This document shows, in pieces, positions 1 to 6,945 of a stretch of DNA of 11,682 nucleotides. The DNA is from Methylibium sp031393925 (GTDB lineage Bacteria; Pseudomonadota; Gammaproteobacteria; Burkholderiales; Burkholderiaceae_C), in NCBI RefSeq assembly GCF_031393925.1, contig NZ_JANMWL010000014.1:1-11682 (forward strand), in the 5' to 3' direction. Each line of letters opens with the position of its first letter. The stretch's first letter is position 1. Under the pieces are notes generated by a model that saw nothing but the letters and a program-made list of their open reading frames with translations, was not told the DNA's origin and searched no databases. A program made the translations under genes and the position numbers.

Positions 1-668
1 CCCGCATAGCCGCCGCGGGAGCGGTAGGCGGGCCGCTCGGGGGTGGCCAACGCCACCGGCACGTCGTAGAAGTAGGCGTGCCAGCGCCGGCTACCCCACA
101 CCGGCCCGGCTTGCAGGCCGAGGTTCCAGCCGAGCCGCCCGGGCAGGTCGAGGTTGATGCTGGGCGTGGCGGTCCAGCCGACCATCTCGGGGCGGCCATC
201 GAGCGTGAACGCGGCACGCACGGGTGCGCGCAAGTCGAGCTTCCAATCGCTGCCCCTGGTCAGGTTCAGGTTGATCTTGGGGCCGAATTCGAGGGTCGGC
301 GACAGGTCGCTCATGCCGCGACGGGCTTCGTTGTCCTTGCTGCGCGTGGGCGCACTCGCGGACACGCTGAGGTCGAAGTCGACGCGCTCCGACTCGAACA
401 GCACCGCACGCGCACCGTCGCGGTCGGCCTTGAAGATCTCGCCGCGGTAGACGACGTAGGGCACCGGCAGCAGCCAGTCGTGCGACTGGTCGGAGCCGCG
501 GTAGTGCGGCAGGCGCAGCGCGCCGGCGCCCAGGCCCAGCTCCCACAGCGGGCGTTCGGCCGCCGTTGCCGAACCCGCACCCAGCGCCACGGCCAGCGCC
601 GCCAACGTCCTCGCCACCGTCCTTGTCACAGCTTGCAGCGTCACGCGTTCGATCCGCATGCGCTTCAT
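1..668 (-). CDS. MipA/OmpV family outer-membrane protein (3' end beyond left edge)
   Basis: The gene reads leftwards from ATG at 668 and is still open at base 1, giving 222 visible residues. The first 37 residues look like a Sec signal peptide: Lys/Arg-rich start, hydrophobic core TLAALAVALGAG, likely cleavage after SATAA. The mature part has amphipathic beta-strand character and MipA/OmpV hallmarks: an early glycine-rich strand (ELGLGAGALRLPHYRGSDQS), a PVPYVVYRGE segment, and RPAYRSRGGYAG near the edge. The family is usually about 250-270 residues, so only the last strands are missing. MipA is a scaffold between murein hydrolase MltA and PBP1b in E. coli; OmpV relatives are outer-membrane barrels. 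The start overlaps the chorismatase stop as ATGA, with GGGAG about ten bases upstream; a second in-frame ATG at 659 is possible. Family is confident; the role here is unknown. Confidence 0.82.
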   Translation of the reverse strand, partial: MKRMRIERVTLQAVTRTVARTLAALAVALGAGSATAAERPLWELGLGAGALRLPHYRGSDQSHDWLLPVPYVVYRGEIFKADRDGARAVLFESERVDFDLSVSASAPTRSKDNEARRGMSDLSPTLEFGPKINLNLTRGSDWKLDLRAPVRAAFTLDGRPEMVGWTATPSINLDLPGRLGWNLGLQAGPVWGSRRWHAYFYDVPVALATPERPAYRSRGGYA

Positions 669-1729
669 TTCAGCAACTCTCCCGGTTCGAACGCATGCGC
701 CTCGATCTCTACCAGCAGGTCGCTGCGGCAGATGTCGGCCTGCAGCGCCACGGCGCCGCGCAGCGCCGGCGCTTCGGCGCCGAGGGCGCCCTGGAGCACG
801 GCGCGAATGGCCGGCCAGTCTTGCTCGAGGCGCACGTAGACGATGCAGTCGAGCAAGGCCAGCTCGAAGCGCGCGCTGCAGCGCGCGCGTGCCGCGTCGA
901 TCACCGCCCGCAAGTTGGCCAGCGTCTCGTGCGTCTGCGCCTCTACGTCGCCGACATGCGCGCTGGCGTGGCCGACGACGCTCGCGGTGCCGGAGATGAA
1001 CAGCGCGAGCTGCCCCTGGCCCGCTTCGACCAGCGCCGCCCGCGAAAAGGTCGGGCTGCACGGACCGTAGGCGGCAGGGTAGCGGTAGGCCGACACCTGG
1101 CGCGGGTTCTCGATCGCCAGTGCCGGCACGCGGCCAGCCAGGAAGTGCAGGCGAAACGGGCCGTCGCGCGTGCCCATCGCGCAGGCGGCGGGTGCGCCGT
1201 CGAAAGCGGCGCGGCCGGCGTCCAAAAAGGCTTGCTGGCGGCCGAGGTTGAACTGCCGATAGCGCTCGAGCCCGCCGCCGTCGGCATTGATGGCGGGCAG
1301 GTAGTTCCACACGCGCAGCAGGTGGTCGCAGCCGGTGTGCGCAAGGCTTGCAAACACGTCGCGGTAGGCGCGCTCGGCGAGCGCGGCCAGGCCGGCGGGC
1401 TCGCGGGCTTCGTCTAACTCGAGCGTGCCGTAGAGCCAATGGCCGTCATGGCGCCACGCGACGCTCCCGCAGCGGCCGCGCTCGAGGTCGGCGCCGCCGA
1501 ACCAGGCGTCCACGCGTGCGCCGCCCTCGCCGAGCAGGCGCTCCGCCAACCCGTCGGCGCGCGGCACGCCGTAGCCCAGACCGCCCAGGGGCGGGTGCTG
1601 CGGATGCGGCGGATGCAGCCCATGCTGCTGCCCGCGCGACGGGTCGGCGCCCGTCTCGAGGGTGACCCAGTCGCCGGGGCTCATGCGCTCGGCGCGAAGG
1701 CGCGGTCCTGCGCTCGGGGCCAGCACCAT
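665..1729 (-). CDS. Chorismatase, XanB2/Hyg5-like (hydroxybenzoate-forming)
   Basis: Encodes 354 residues, close to the family's usual 330-350. Chorismatases cleave chorismate to pyruvate plus a hydroxybenzoate or a dihydroxycyclohexadiene carboxylate; database records often call them 'pteridine-dependent deoxygenase'. Visible family blocks: RVWNYLPAIN (139-148) with ERYRQFNLGR just after, SAYRYPAAYGPCSPTFSRA (213-231), LFISGTASVVGHAS (243-256), and the C-terminal YjgF/RidA-like part ending ADICRSDLLVEIEAHAF. Glu341 matches the family's catalytic glutamate, and Cys334 lies exactly seven residues before it, as recalled for Hyg5 (Cys327/Glu334), where cysteine favours 3-hydroxybenzoate. ATG at 1729 was chosen because it forms TGATG with the halogenase stop and has GAGGG six bases upstream; the frame extends to 2002 but that part overlaps the halogenase. 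A His/Pro-rich stretch at 36-47 is unusual. 3-Hydroxybenzoate is the xanthomonadin starter; 4-hydroxybenzoate for ubiquinone is the alternative product. Confidence 0.88.
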   Translation of the reverse strand: MVLAPSAGPRLRAERMSPGDWVTLETGADPSRGQQHGLHPPHPQHPPLGGLGYGVPRADGLAERLLGEGGARVDAWFGGADLERGRCGSVAWRHDGHWLYGTLELDEAREPAGLAALAERAYRDVFASLAHTGCDHLLRVWNYLPAINADGGGLERYRQFNLGRQQAFLDAGRAAFDGAPAACAMGTRDGPFRLHFLAGRVPALAIENPRQVSAYRYPAAYGPCSPTFSRAALVEAGQGQLALFISGTASVVGHASAHVGDVEAQTHETLANLRAVIDAARARCSARFELALLDCIVYVRLEQDWPAIRAVLQGALGAEAPALRGAVALQADICRSDLLVEIEAHAFEPGELLK

Positions 1730-3072
1730 CACGGGCCCTCGACGAGGGTTTCGCCGGACAGCGGGCCGAGGTCGCGGATGTTTTCGCGCCGCCGCTTCCA
1801 GGCGGTGAAGGTGCGCCGCATGTTGGCCACCGAAAACAGGTAGTAAAGGCCCTTCATTACCCGCAGCGAATGCCAGATCGGCGTCTTGCCGTAGATGTCG
1901 CCGGCCAGCAGCGACAACAGCGCTTCTTTCACGCGCAGCGGATTCGCCGGGCCCATGAAGAACTCGCGCATCGTCGGGTTGGTGACGCGCAAGATAAACC
2001 ATGAGAACTCGCGCGGGCCCTTCTTCATCATCGCCTCGAAGCGCCTGCGCGCACGCGCTGCCTCGGCCGGGCGGTCCAGGCAGGTGGCGACCACGCCCGC
2101 GCCTTCAAAGGCACTCTGCATCGCCAGGTAGACGCCCGAGGAGAACACCGGGTCGACGAAGGTGTAGGCGTCGCCGAGCATCAGGTAGCGCTCGCCGCTG
2201 CAATGCGTGCCGCCGTAGGAGTAGTTGCCGGTGGCATGCACGGTGCCGCCCACCAAGCTCGCGTTCGCCAGGCGCTCGCCGAGCTGCGGGCACAGCGTGA
2301 TGGTGTCGGCAAAAAAATCCGCCAGCGGCTTGTCGCGCGACTTCAGGTAGTAGGGCCAGCACACCGCGCCCACGCTGGTGCTGCCATCGGCCAGCGGAAT
2401 CAACCAGAACCAGCCGTGGGCGAACCAGAAAATGCTGATGTTGCCTTCCAGCCGGCCGGGCAGGCGCTGGGCGCCCGTGAAGTGGCCGAACAGTGCCGCG
2501 CTGTTGTGCTTGGGGTTCTTCTGTTTGGAGCGCAGCTTGTTGGCCAGGAAGGTGTCACGCCCCGAGGCGTCGACGACGAAGCGGGCGCGCACGCTGCGGC
2601 GCGCACCGTCGTCGAGCCGGGCCTCCACGGTGGCGCCTTCGTCGTCGAAGCTGACCTCGCGCACGCGGCAGCCTTCCTGGGTGCGCGCGCCGCGCTGCTG
2701 GGCGTGGCGAAACAGCAGTTCGTCCAGCTCCGAGCGTCGCACCTGCCAGGCGTAGGGCATGGTCTTGTCCCAGGCGTCGCCGAACTCCAGCAAGCTCTGG
2801 TGCGCGTGGTCGGGCGAGACGAACTCCACGCCCCATTTGCGCATGCCGATACGCTCCACCGCGTCGCGTACGCCGAGCCGCTCGAACAGCGCCACGTTGG
2901 CCGGCAGCAGCGACTCGCCGATGTGAAAGCGCGGGTGGTGTGCCTTCTCGAGCATCAGCACGTCGCGGCCTTGCGCGGCCAGCAGCGCGGCGATGGTGGC
3001 GCCCGCCGGGCCGCCACCGATCACGAGCACGTCGCAGCGCTCGCCCTGTGCCGCAGTCGGGGCCGAAATCAT
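1729..3072 (-). CDS. Flavin-dependent halogenase-like FAD oxidoreductase
   Basis: Encodes 447 residues. It opens with an FAD Rossmann motif (VLVIGGGPAGA, GGGPAG at 19-24), followed by HPRFHIGESLLP (46-57), a VVDASGRDTFLANKL block (166-180) and the second FAD site LMLGDAYTFVDPVFSSGVYLAM. The halogenase signature WxWxIP is present as WFWLIP (221-226). Lys79 in RKWGVEF sits at the position of the catalytic lysine that carries hypohalous acid in flavin halogenases such as PrnA (Lys79), although alignment is needed to confirm it. A reduced flavin from a separate reductase would be required; none is in the window. ATG at 3072 overlaps the methyltransferase stop as ATGA and has no clear Shine-Dalgarno, so translation probably depends on coupling; the frame extends to 3213 only inside the upstream gene. 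Placed between methyltransferase and chorismatase, it probably halogenates or oxidises an aromatic product. A non-halogenating monooxygenase or geranylgeranyl-reductase-like role is the alternative. Confidence 0.87.
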   Translation of the reverse strand: MISAPTAAQGERCDVLVIGGGPAGATIAALLAAQGRDVLMLEKAHHPRFHIGESLLPANVALFERLGVRDAVERIGMRKWGVEFVSPDHAHQSLLEFGDAWDKTMPYAWQVRRSELDELLFRHAQQRGARTQEGCRVREVSFDDEGATVEARLDDGARRSVRARFVVDASGRDTFLANKLRSKQKNPKHNSAALFGHFTGAQRLPGRLEGNISIFWFAHGWFWLIPLADGSTSVGAVCWPYYLKSRDKPLADFFADTITLCPQLGERLANASLVGGTVHATGNYSYGGTHCSGERYLMLGDAYTFVDPVFSSGVYLAMQSAFEGAGVVATCLDRPAEAARARRRFEAMMKKGPREFSWFILRVTNPTMREFFMGPANPLRVKEALLSLLAGDIYGKTPIWHSLRVMKGLYYLFSVANMRRTFTAWKRRRENIRDLGPLSGETLVEGP

Positions 3073-3839
3073 GCGGGCTTGACGGCCGTGTAAGCCGAGA
3101 AGATGCCGAGGTCGACCGTGCGCCGCACGTCGGTGAAGCGGGCGCTGCCGAGCGCGGCCAGCACCGCTTCGGGCGCGATGCAGGCCTCGATCGTGTCCCA
3201 GTAGTAGCGCCACAGGCGCGCGTTGTCGTGGCCGCCCGAGACAAGGCGCGCAATGAGGGGCACCACCGTGCGCATGTAGGCCTTGAGCAGGGCGTTGCCG
3301 ACGGGGCTCGCGGGGCGCGTGATCTCGAGCACGAGCACCCGACCGCCCGGGCGCAGCACGCGCTCGAACTCGGCGAATGCCGCGCTCACGTCGGCAATGT
3401 GGCGCAGCGCGTAGCCCATGCAGAGGAAGTCGCAGCTCGCGTCGGGGCGCGGCAGCGCCTCGGCGCGGCCCTGCAGCAGCTCGAGCCCGGCAATGCCCAC
3501 CTCACCCATCATGCCGGGGCTCGGATCGACACCGACCAGCCGGCCCTTCGGCCCGATCAGCCCGAGCGCCTCGCGCGCCATCAGCCCGGTGCCGATGCCC
3601 ACGTCGAGCACGTCGGCGCCGACCGCGAGGCCGGCGTCTTGCAACGCCTTGCGGCGATACCGCGGCCCCGAGCCGAGCGCGAGGATGCGCTCGATGCGCT
3701 CGTAATCCGGCGCGGTGTCGTCGAAGATGCTGCGCAAGAAACGCTGATGCTCGTCTTCATCGCCGTACCAGGCCGGCAGCGGCGCATGCGGCGCAAGAAC
3801 AGGGGCGGGTGTGGGCAGCGGCTGCACGGGGCGGTTCAT
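3069..3839 (-). CDS. UbiE/COQ5-like SAM-dependent methyltransferase
   Basis: Encodes 256 residues from ATG at 3839. After a proline-rich start it shows the UbiE-type helix FDDTAPDYERI, then SAM motif I VLDVGIGTG (77-85), the acidic motif LVGVDPSPGMM, CDFLCMGYALRHIADV and VLRPGGRVLVLEITRP. This is a class I methyltransferase of the UbiE subgroup, which usually methylates quinone-ring carbons. Because it heads an operon with a halogenase and a chorismatase, methylation of a hydroxybenzoate-derived or polyene ring is more likely than ubiquinone synthesis. There is no Shine-Dalgarno before the ATG. An AATAAT hexamer ending seven bases before it could be a -10 box giving an almost leaderless message, but no matching -35 is visible. 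A TTG at 3896 extends the frame by 19 residues of Ala/Arg-rich sequence without family resemblance, so I prefer the ATG. The substrate is inferred. Confidence 0.87.
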   Translation of the reverse strand: MNRPVQPLPTPAPVLAPHAPLPAWYGDEDEHQRFLRSIFDDTAPDYERIERILALGSGPRYRRKALQDAGLAVGADVLDVGIGTGLMAREALGLIGPKGRLVGVDPSPGMMGEVGIAGLELLQGRAEALPRPDASCDFLCMGYALRHIADVSAAFAEFERVLRPGGRVLVLEITRPASPVGNALLKAYMRTVVPLIARLVSGGHDNARLWRYYWDTIEACIAPEAVLAALGSARFTDVRRTVDLGIFSAYTAVKPA

Positions 3840-3899
3840 TGCCAGGATTATTGCAAGCGCTGCTGCGCGTGCCCGCGGCAAGGGTGCTGAGCGCAACGG

Positions 3900-3948
3900 C
3901 CCTGGCCGCGACGCTTGGCCGGGGCCCGAACGCGCGGAGTCGCCAGGG
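3900..3948. repeat. 7-bp inverted repeat between TldE-like gene and methyltransferase
   Basis: CCCTGGC (3900-3906) and GCCAGGG (3942-3948) are perfect complements around a 35-base GC-rich loop, just after the TldE-like stop. There is no T-run on the minus strand, so this is at best a weak or Rho-assisted 3' structure. It is the only candidate boundary between the two transcription units in the 112-base gap 3840-3951. Confidence 0.3.
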
Positions 3949-3951
3949 TCG

Positions 3952-5289
3952 CTACAGCGTCAGCCGCCAGCCCTCGACCACCGCGGCCGGTGTGGTGATC
4001 GACGCGAGCCGGCGCGATTGGTAGGTGTCGGTGTCGGGCACGAGTTCGGCGCGGTCGGTGAGGCCGACCAGGCCTTGGCCGAACAGGCGCAGGAAGGAGT
4101 CGTCGAAGCGCATCACGTCCAGCGGTGCTGCCAGCTCGCCGTCTTCGACCCAGAAGCAGGCGAAGCGTGTCATGCCGGTCATGCGGCAGGCCTGCCGGTC
4201 GCTGTAGTTCAGGTACCAGAGGTTGCTCACGTAGAGGCCGGTGCCGAGCGTTGCGAGCAGCTGGTCGTGCGGCAGGGTGCCGGGTCCGAGGCTGAGCGCC
4301 TCCGGCAATTCTTCGGGCGAGGCGCCGTTGGCGGCCTCGAAGTATTCGCGTGCCGAGCGCGGCGAGTTGAGCGTGCCGATGGCGCAGCCGCCCTCGATGA
4401 GCGTGACCGACGCGGGCTTGACGAAGCCGTCGTCGGTGAAGGCCGGTGCGATGCCCTCGGCGGTGGCTTCATGCAGGTGCAGGCTGGCGTGCAGGCGCGC
4501 GTCGCCGTGCGCCAACTGCATCAGCGAAGACACGCCGGTGCGCCGCGCCTTGAGACTGAAACCGCTCCAGGCGAGCGCGCCGAGCAGCTCGCTCATGGCC
4601 GCCGGGCTGAAAGCGGCGCGGTAGGCGCCGGGTTGCAGCCTGCGCGGCGGGCGCTGCAGCAGGCAAGCGCGCGTGGCGGCCTCGCGCACGCGCGCCGCAA
4701 AGACCGCGTCGTCCCAGTGCGTGCCGGCGTAGGCGGTCTTCACCGCCTTGTCGGCGGAGCGGTAGACACACCAGCCGAAATGAAAGCTCTCCACGCGGTG
4801 CCAGTGGCGCGAGCCCAGGCTGTCGGCGTAGGCGCGCACCACCGGGCCGCCCGCGTAGAAGCCGACGAAGTCGAGCGCCGCGGCGTGTTCGCGCACCGCG
4901 TCGATCACCGTCTGCGCGCTCGGCAGGGCGCCCGCGTCCTCGCGCGTGCTGAGGCTGGCGGCAGCCGGCAGCAGCAGGTAGGGATCGTCGGCGATGACGT
5001 CGAGATCGCGGGCCAGGCGCGCGCGCTCGTCTCGCAGGCGTCGCGTGTCGTGGGCCAGGTCGCCGCTGAGCACGAGGCTGGCTTCGGCGCGGCGCGCACC
5101 GCGCACGACGCCAAGCGTGGCCTGGGCCTGCAGCACGTGGGTGGCCTGGCGCAGTGCGGCGCGATTGAAGCGCAGGAAATCGGACGCCTCGGCGTTGAAC
5201 GCCAGGCTCACGCGGTCCACGCCCTCGGCGTTGCAGAGGGCGTCGGCGAGGGCGTCGAAATGCGCGCGATCTGTCAGGGAGCTCGTCAC
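3952..5289 (-). CDS. TldE/PmbA-like protease subunit
   Basis: Encodes 445 residues, close to E. coli TldE/PmbA (about 450). TldD and TldE form a heterodimeric metalloprotease that trims unfolded peptides, for example microcin B17 leader and the antitoxin CcdA; TldE lacks its own zinc ligands and shapes the substrate groove. No HExxxH is visible here, as expected. Family-like stretches include the N-terminal NAEASDFLRFNRAALRQ, LPHDQLLATLGTGLYVSNLWYLN, and MTGMTRFACFWVEDGEL, matching the conserved TldD/PmbA C-terminal 'T.N....VEDGE' style block. The start is GTG at 5289, overlapping the TldD-like stop as GTGA; the frame remains open to 5328 but that segment overlaps the preceding gene. Immediate tandem coupling to the TldD-like gene says the two work together. 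Sequence is divergent enough that this may be a paralogue rather than the housekeeping PmbA. Confidence 0.83.
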   Translation of the reverse strand: MTSSLTDRAHFDALADALCNAEGVDRVSLAFNAEASDFLRFNRAALRQATHVLQAQATLGVVRGARRAEASLVLSGDLAHDTRRLRDERARLARDLDVIADDPYLLLPAAASLSTREDAGALPSAQTVIDAVREHAAALDFVGFYAGGPVVRAYADSLGSRHWHRVESFHFGWCVYRSADKAVKTAYAGTHWDDAVFAARVREAATRACLLQRPPRRLQPGAYRAAFSPAAMSELLGALAWSGFSLKARRTGVSSLMQLAHGDARLHASLHLHEATAEGIAPAFTDDGFVKPASVTLIEGGCAIGTLNSPRSAREYFEAANGASPEELPEALSLGPGTLPHDQLLATLGTGLYVSNLWYLNYSDRQACRMTGMTRFACFWVEDGELAAPLDVMRFDDSFLRLFGQGLVGLTDRAELVPDTDTYQSRRLASITTPAAVVEGWRLTL

Positions 5290-6755
5290 GCCGCCCCCCC
5301 GAACACGTCGACACTCGAGAACTTGCACACCGGCGCCGCATGCCCGACGCGAATCACCTGTGACGGCTCGCCCTTGCCGCAGAAGGGCGTGCCCATCACC
5401 TCGGCGGTGCTCGCGTCGCCCACCATCGCGAGCGAGCGCCAGAAGGTGGCGCTGATACCGCGGTAGTTGGGGTTGCGCACCACCTCGGCGAGCCGGCCGT
5501 CGCGCACCACGCGGCCGTATTCGCAGCCGAACTGGAACTTGTTGCGCGAGTCGTCGATGCTCCAGGAGCAGTTGGTGTGCATCACCACGCCGAGCTCGAT
5601 GCTCGCGATGATGTCGGCCATGCTCGTGTCGCCCGGCTCGACGTTGAGGTTGCTCATGCGGTCGATCGGCGCGCGGTTCCAGCTGGCCGCGCGCGTGGTG
5701 GCCACGCCGCCCACGTCGTGGCCGGCGGCGCGCGCGCGCGCCTGCGACAGGCTGCCGCCGAGCGGGTGCATCAGCCGCCCGCGCTCGATGAGCATGCGGC
5801 GCTCGGCCGGGGTGCCTTCGTCGTCGAAGGCGAAGCCGGCGAATTCATGTTCGCGGGTCGGATCGAAGCTCACGTTGAGCAACTCGCTGCCGTACTGGTA
5901 GCTGCCGAACATGTCGAGCGTGACGAAGCTCGTTCCCGCGAAGTTGCGCTCGTCGCCGAGGATGCGGTCGAGCTCGAGCGGGTGGCCGATGCTTTCGTGG
6001 ATCTGCAACATCATCTGGTCGGGCATCAGCACCAGGTCCATGCGCCCGCTCGGGCAGTGGCCGGCGACCACCAGCTCGAGCGCCTCGCGCGCGACGCGCT
6101 CGCCGTCGGCCTCGAAGCGCGCGCGCTCGAGCACCTCGAGCCCGCCCTGCTGGCAAAAGCCGTTGTACTGGCCGGCGCTGGAGCGCACCTGGGTGACGCC
6201 GTTGTCGCGTGCCGTCACCTGGATGGATGGTGTGAGGAAGGCCCAGCGCTGCTCGGCGCGCATGCCCTCGCTGGTGAAGAACAGCTGCTCGGCGTCCACG
6301 CTCCACAGGGCGGTGAGCGCGTCCACCACGCGGGCGTCGAAGCGCGACGCCTGGTTCACGCGCGCCAGCAGCGCCAGCTTGTCGGCCAGCGCCGCCGAGG
6401 CGACCGGCCGCTCGACCCGGCTCGCATAGGCGCCGCTGGCGACCGGGCGCGGCGCCTGGGCGTAATCGAACACCGTCTTGCCGGCGCTGGCGCGGGCCAG
6501 CACATGCGCCTTGGCAAACGCATCGCGCAGCCCGGTTTGCGAGGTGTCGGACGTGGCGGCATAACCCATGCCGCTGCCGTCGACCACGGTGAGCATCACG
6601 CCTTCATCGCGACTGCGCCGGGGCGCTTCGGCCACGCCCTGGCGCACCGCCAGCTGTTCGGAGACCTCGCTGACCGCGCGCACCGCCCAGTGGCTGACGG
6701 AGGAGGGCAGGCCAGCGCTGGCGCGGCGGGCGGTGGATTCGAGGGTGTCGAGCAT
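5286..6755 (-). CDS. tldD: TldD-like zinc metallopeptidase subunit
   Basis: Encodes 489 residues from ATG at 6755 (E. coli TldD is about 481). The zinc site HESIGH (HExxxH, His253, Glu254, His258) is intact and followed by PLELDRILGDERNFAG. The likely third ligand, Cys459 in PFCGKGEP, corresponds to the CGKG cysteine of E. coli TldD. The N-terminal domain carries GMGYAATSDTSQTGL, a divergent version of the usual TldD 'YAYTDDLS' stretch. These features support an active cytoplasmic peptidase working with the overlapping TldE-like protein. The frame continues upstream to 6827, but that part coincides with the receiver-domain remnant. No Shine-Dalgarno is evident. The remnant's stop lies only ten bases before the ATG, suggesting the gene once followed a sensor-kinase gene in one operon. 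The pairing and divergence point to a non-housekeeping TldD/TldE pair; the symbol denotes family, not proven orthology. The natural substrate is unknown. Confidence 0.86.
   Translation of the reverse strand: MLDTLESTARRASAGLPSSVSHWAVRAVSEVSEQLAVRQGVAEAPRRSRDEGVMLTVVDGSGMGYAATSDTSQTGLRDAFAKAHVLARASAGKTVFDYAQAPRPVASGAYASRVERPVASAALADKLALLARVNQASRFDARVVDALTALWSVDAEQLFFTSEGMRAEQRWAFLTPSIQVTARDNGVTQVRSSAGQYNGFCQQGGLEVLERARFEADGERVAREALELVVAGHCPSGRMDLVLMPDQMMLQIHESIGHPLELDRILGDERNFAGTSFVTLDMFGSYQYGSELLNVSFDPTREHEFAGFAFDDEGTPAERRMLIERGRLMHPLGGSLSQARARAAGHDVGGVATTRAASWNRAPIDRMSNLNVEPGDTSMADIIASIELGVVMHTNCSWSIDDSRNKFQFGCEYGRVVRDGRLAEVVRNPNYRGISATFWRSLAMVGDASTAEVMGTPFCGKGEPSQVIRVGHAAPVCKFSSVDVFGGAA
5294..5300 (-). 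other. G7 homopolymer at the TldD/TldE junction
   Basis: Seven consecutive G on the coding strand fall in the last codons of the TldD-like gene (TTC GGG GGG GCG GCG TGA) and five bases before the GTG start of the TldE-like gene. One extra G would abolish the TldD stop and join the two proteins in frame through a short Gly linker and Val. Confidence 0.6.
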
Positions 6756-6765
6756 CGTGGTGCTG

Positions 6766-6945
6766 TCAGTTGGTCGAACGCGACGCTCGTTCGGTCCGGG
6801 TGGCGGCCCGCTCCGGCAGACCGGCAAGTCGGCTCGGGTGGCCCGGTTTGACCAGGTGGTGGTCGAAACCGGCCTCTCGTGAGCGCCGCTGGTCCTCTTC
6901 CTGGCCCCAGCCAGTCATGACGAGGCTGTCGACCTTGTCGACGTT
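6766..6945 (-). pseudogene. Remnant of a CheY-like receiver domain (C-terminus of a hybrid sensor kinase)
   Basis: About 57 codons end at TGA 6766-6768. They read MTGWGQEEDQRRSREAGFDH, then HLVKPGHPSRLAGLPERAA. This is the beta4-alpha4-beta5 part of a response-regulator receiver, with the conserved Thr in 'TGWGQ' and the invariant Lys-Pro in 'LVKP'. Such sequence is typical of the C-terminal receiver of hybrid histidine kinases. The front of the domain, including the phosphoacceptor aspartate, is absent, and no start codon with a ribosome site precedes the piece. Immediately upstream the sequence changes to the beginning of a KaiC gene. The surviving reading frame and natural-looking stop suggest a fairly recent loss. 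It could be a fragment of a stand-alone regulator instead of a hybrid kinase. Confidence 0.72.

Noticed and set aside
1730..2002. N-terminal extension of the chorismatase frame up to 2002
   Set aside because: It lies within the halogenase coding region and has no family resemblance; the TGATG overlap and GAGGG support ATG 1729.
2203..3093. Plus-strand ORF of 296 codons
   Set aside because: Antisense to the halogenase gene, with no recognisable domain.
3811..5466. Plus-strand ORF of 551 codons
   Set aside because: It is antisense to the TldE-like and part of the methyltransferase genes and has low-complexity Ala/Arg/Val composition without any motif. Such long antisense frames arise from GC-rich codon bias.
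5727..5742. Palindromic alternating GC run, possible Z-DNA or regulatory element
   Set aside because: It encodes an Ala/Arg-rich stretch (ARARA) inside the TldD-like protein and is explained by codon use.
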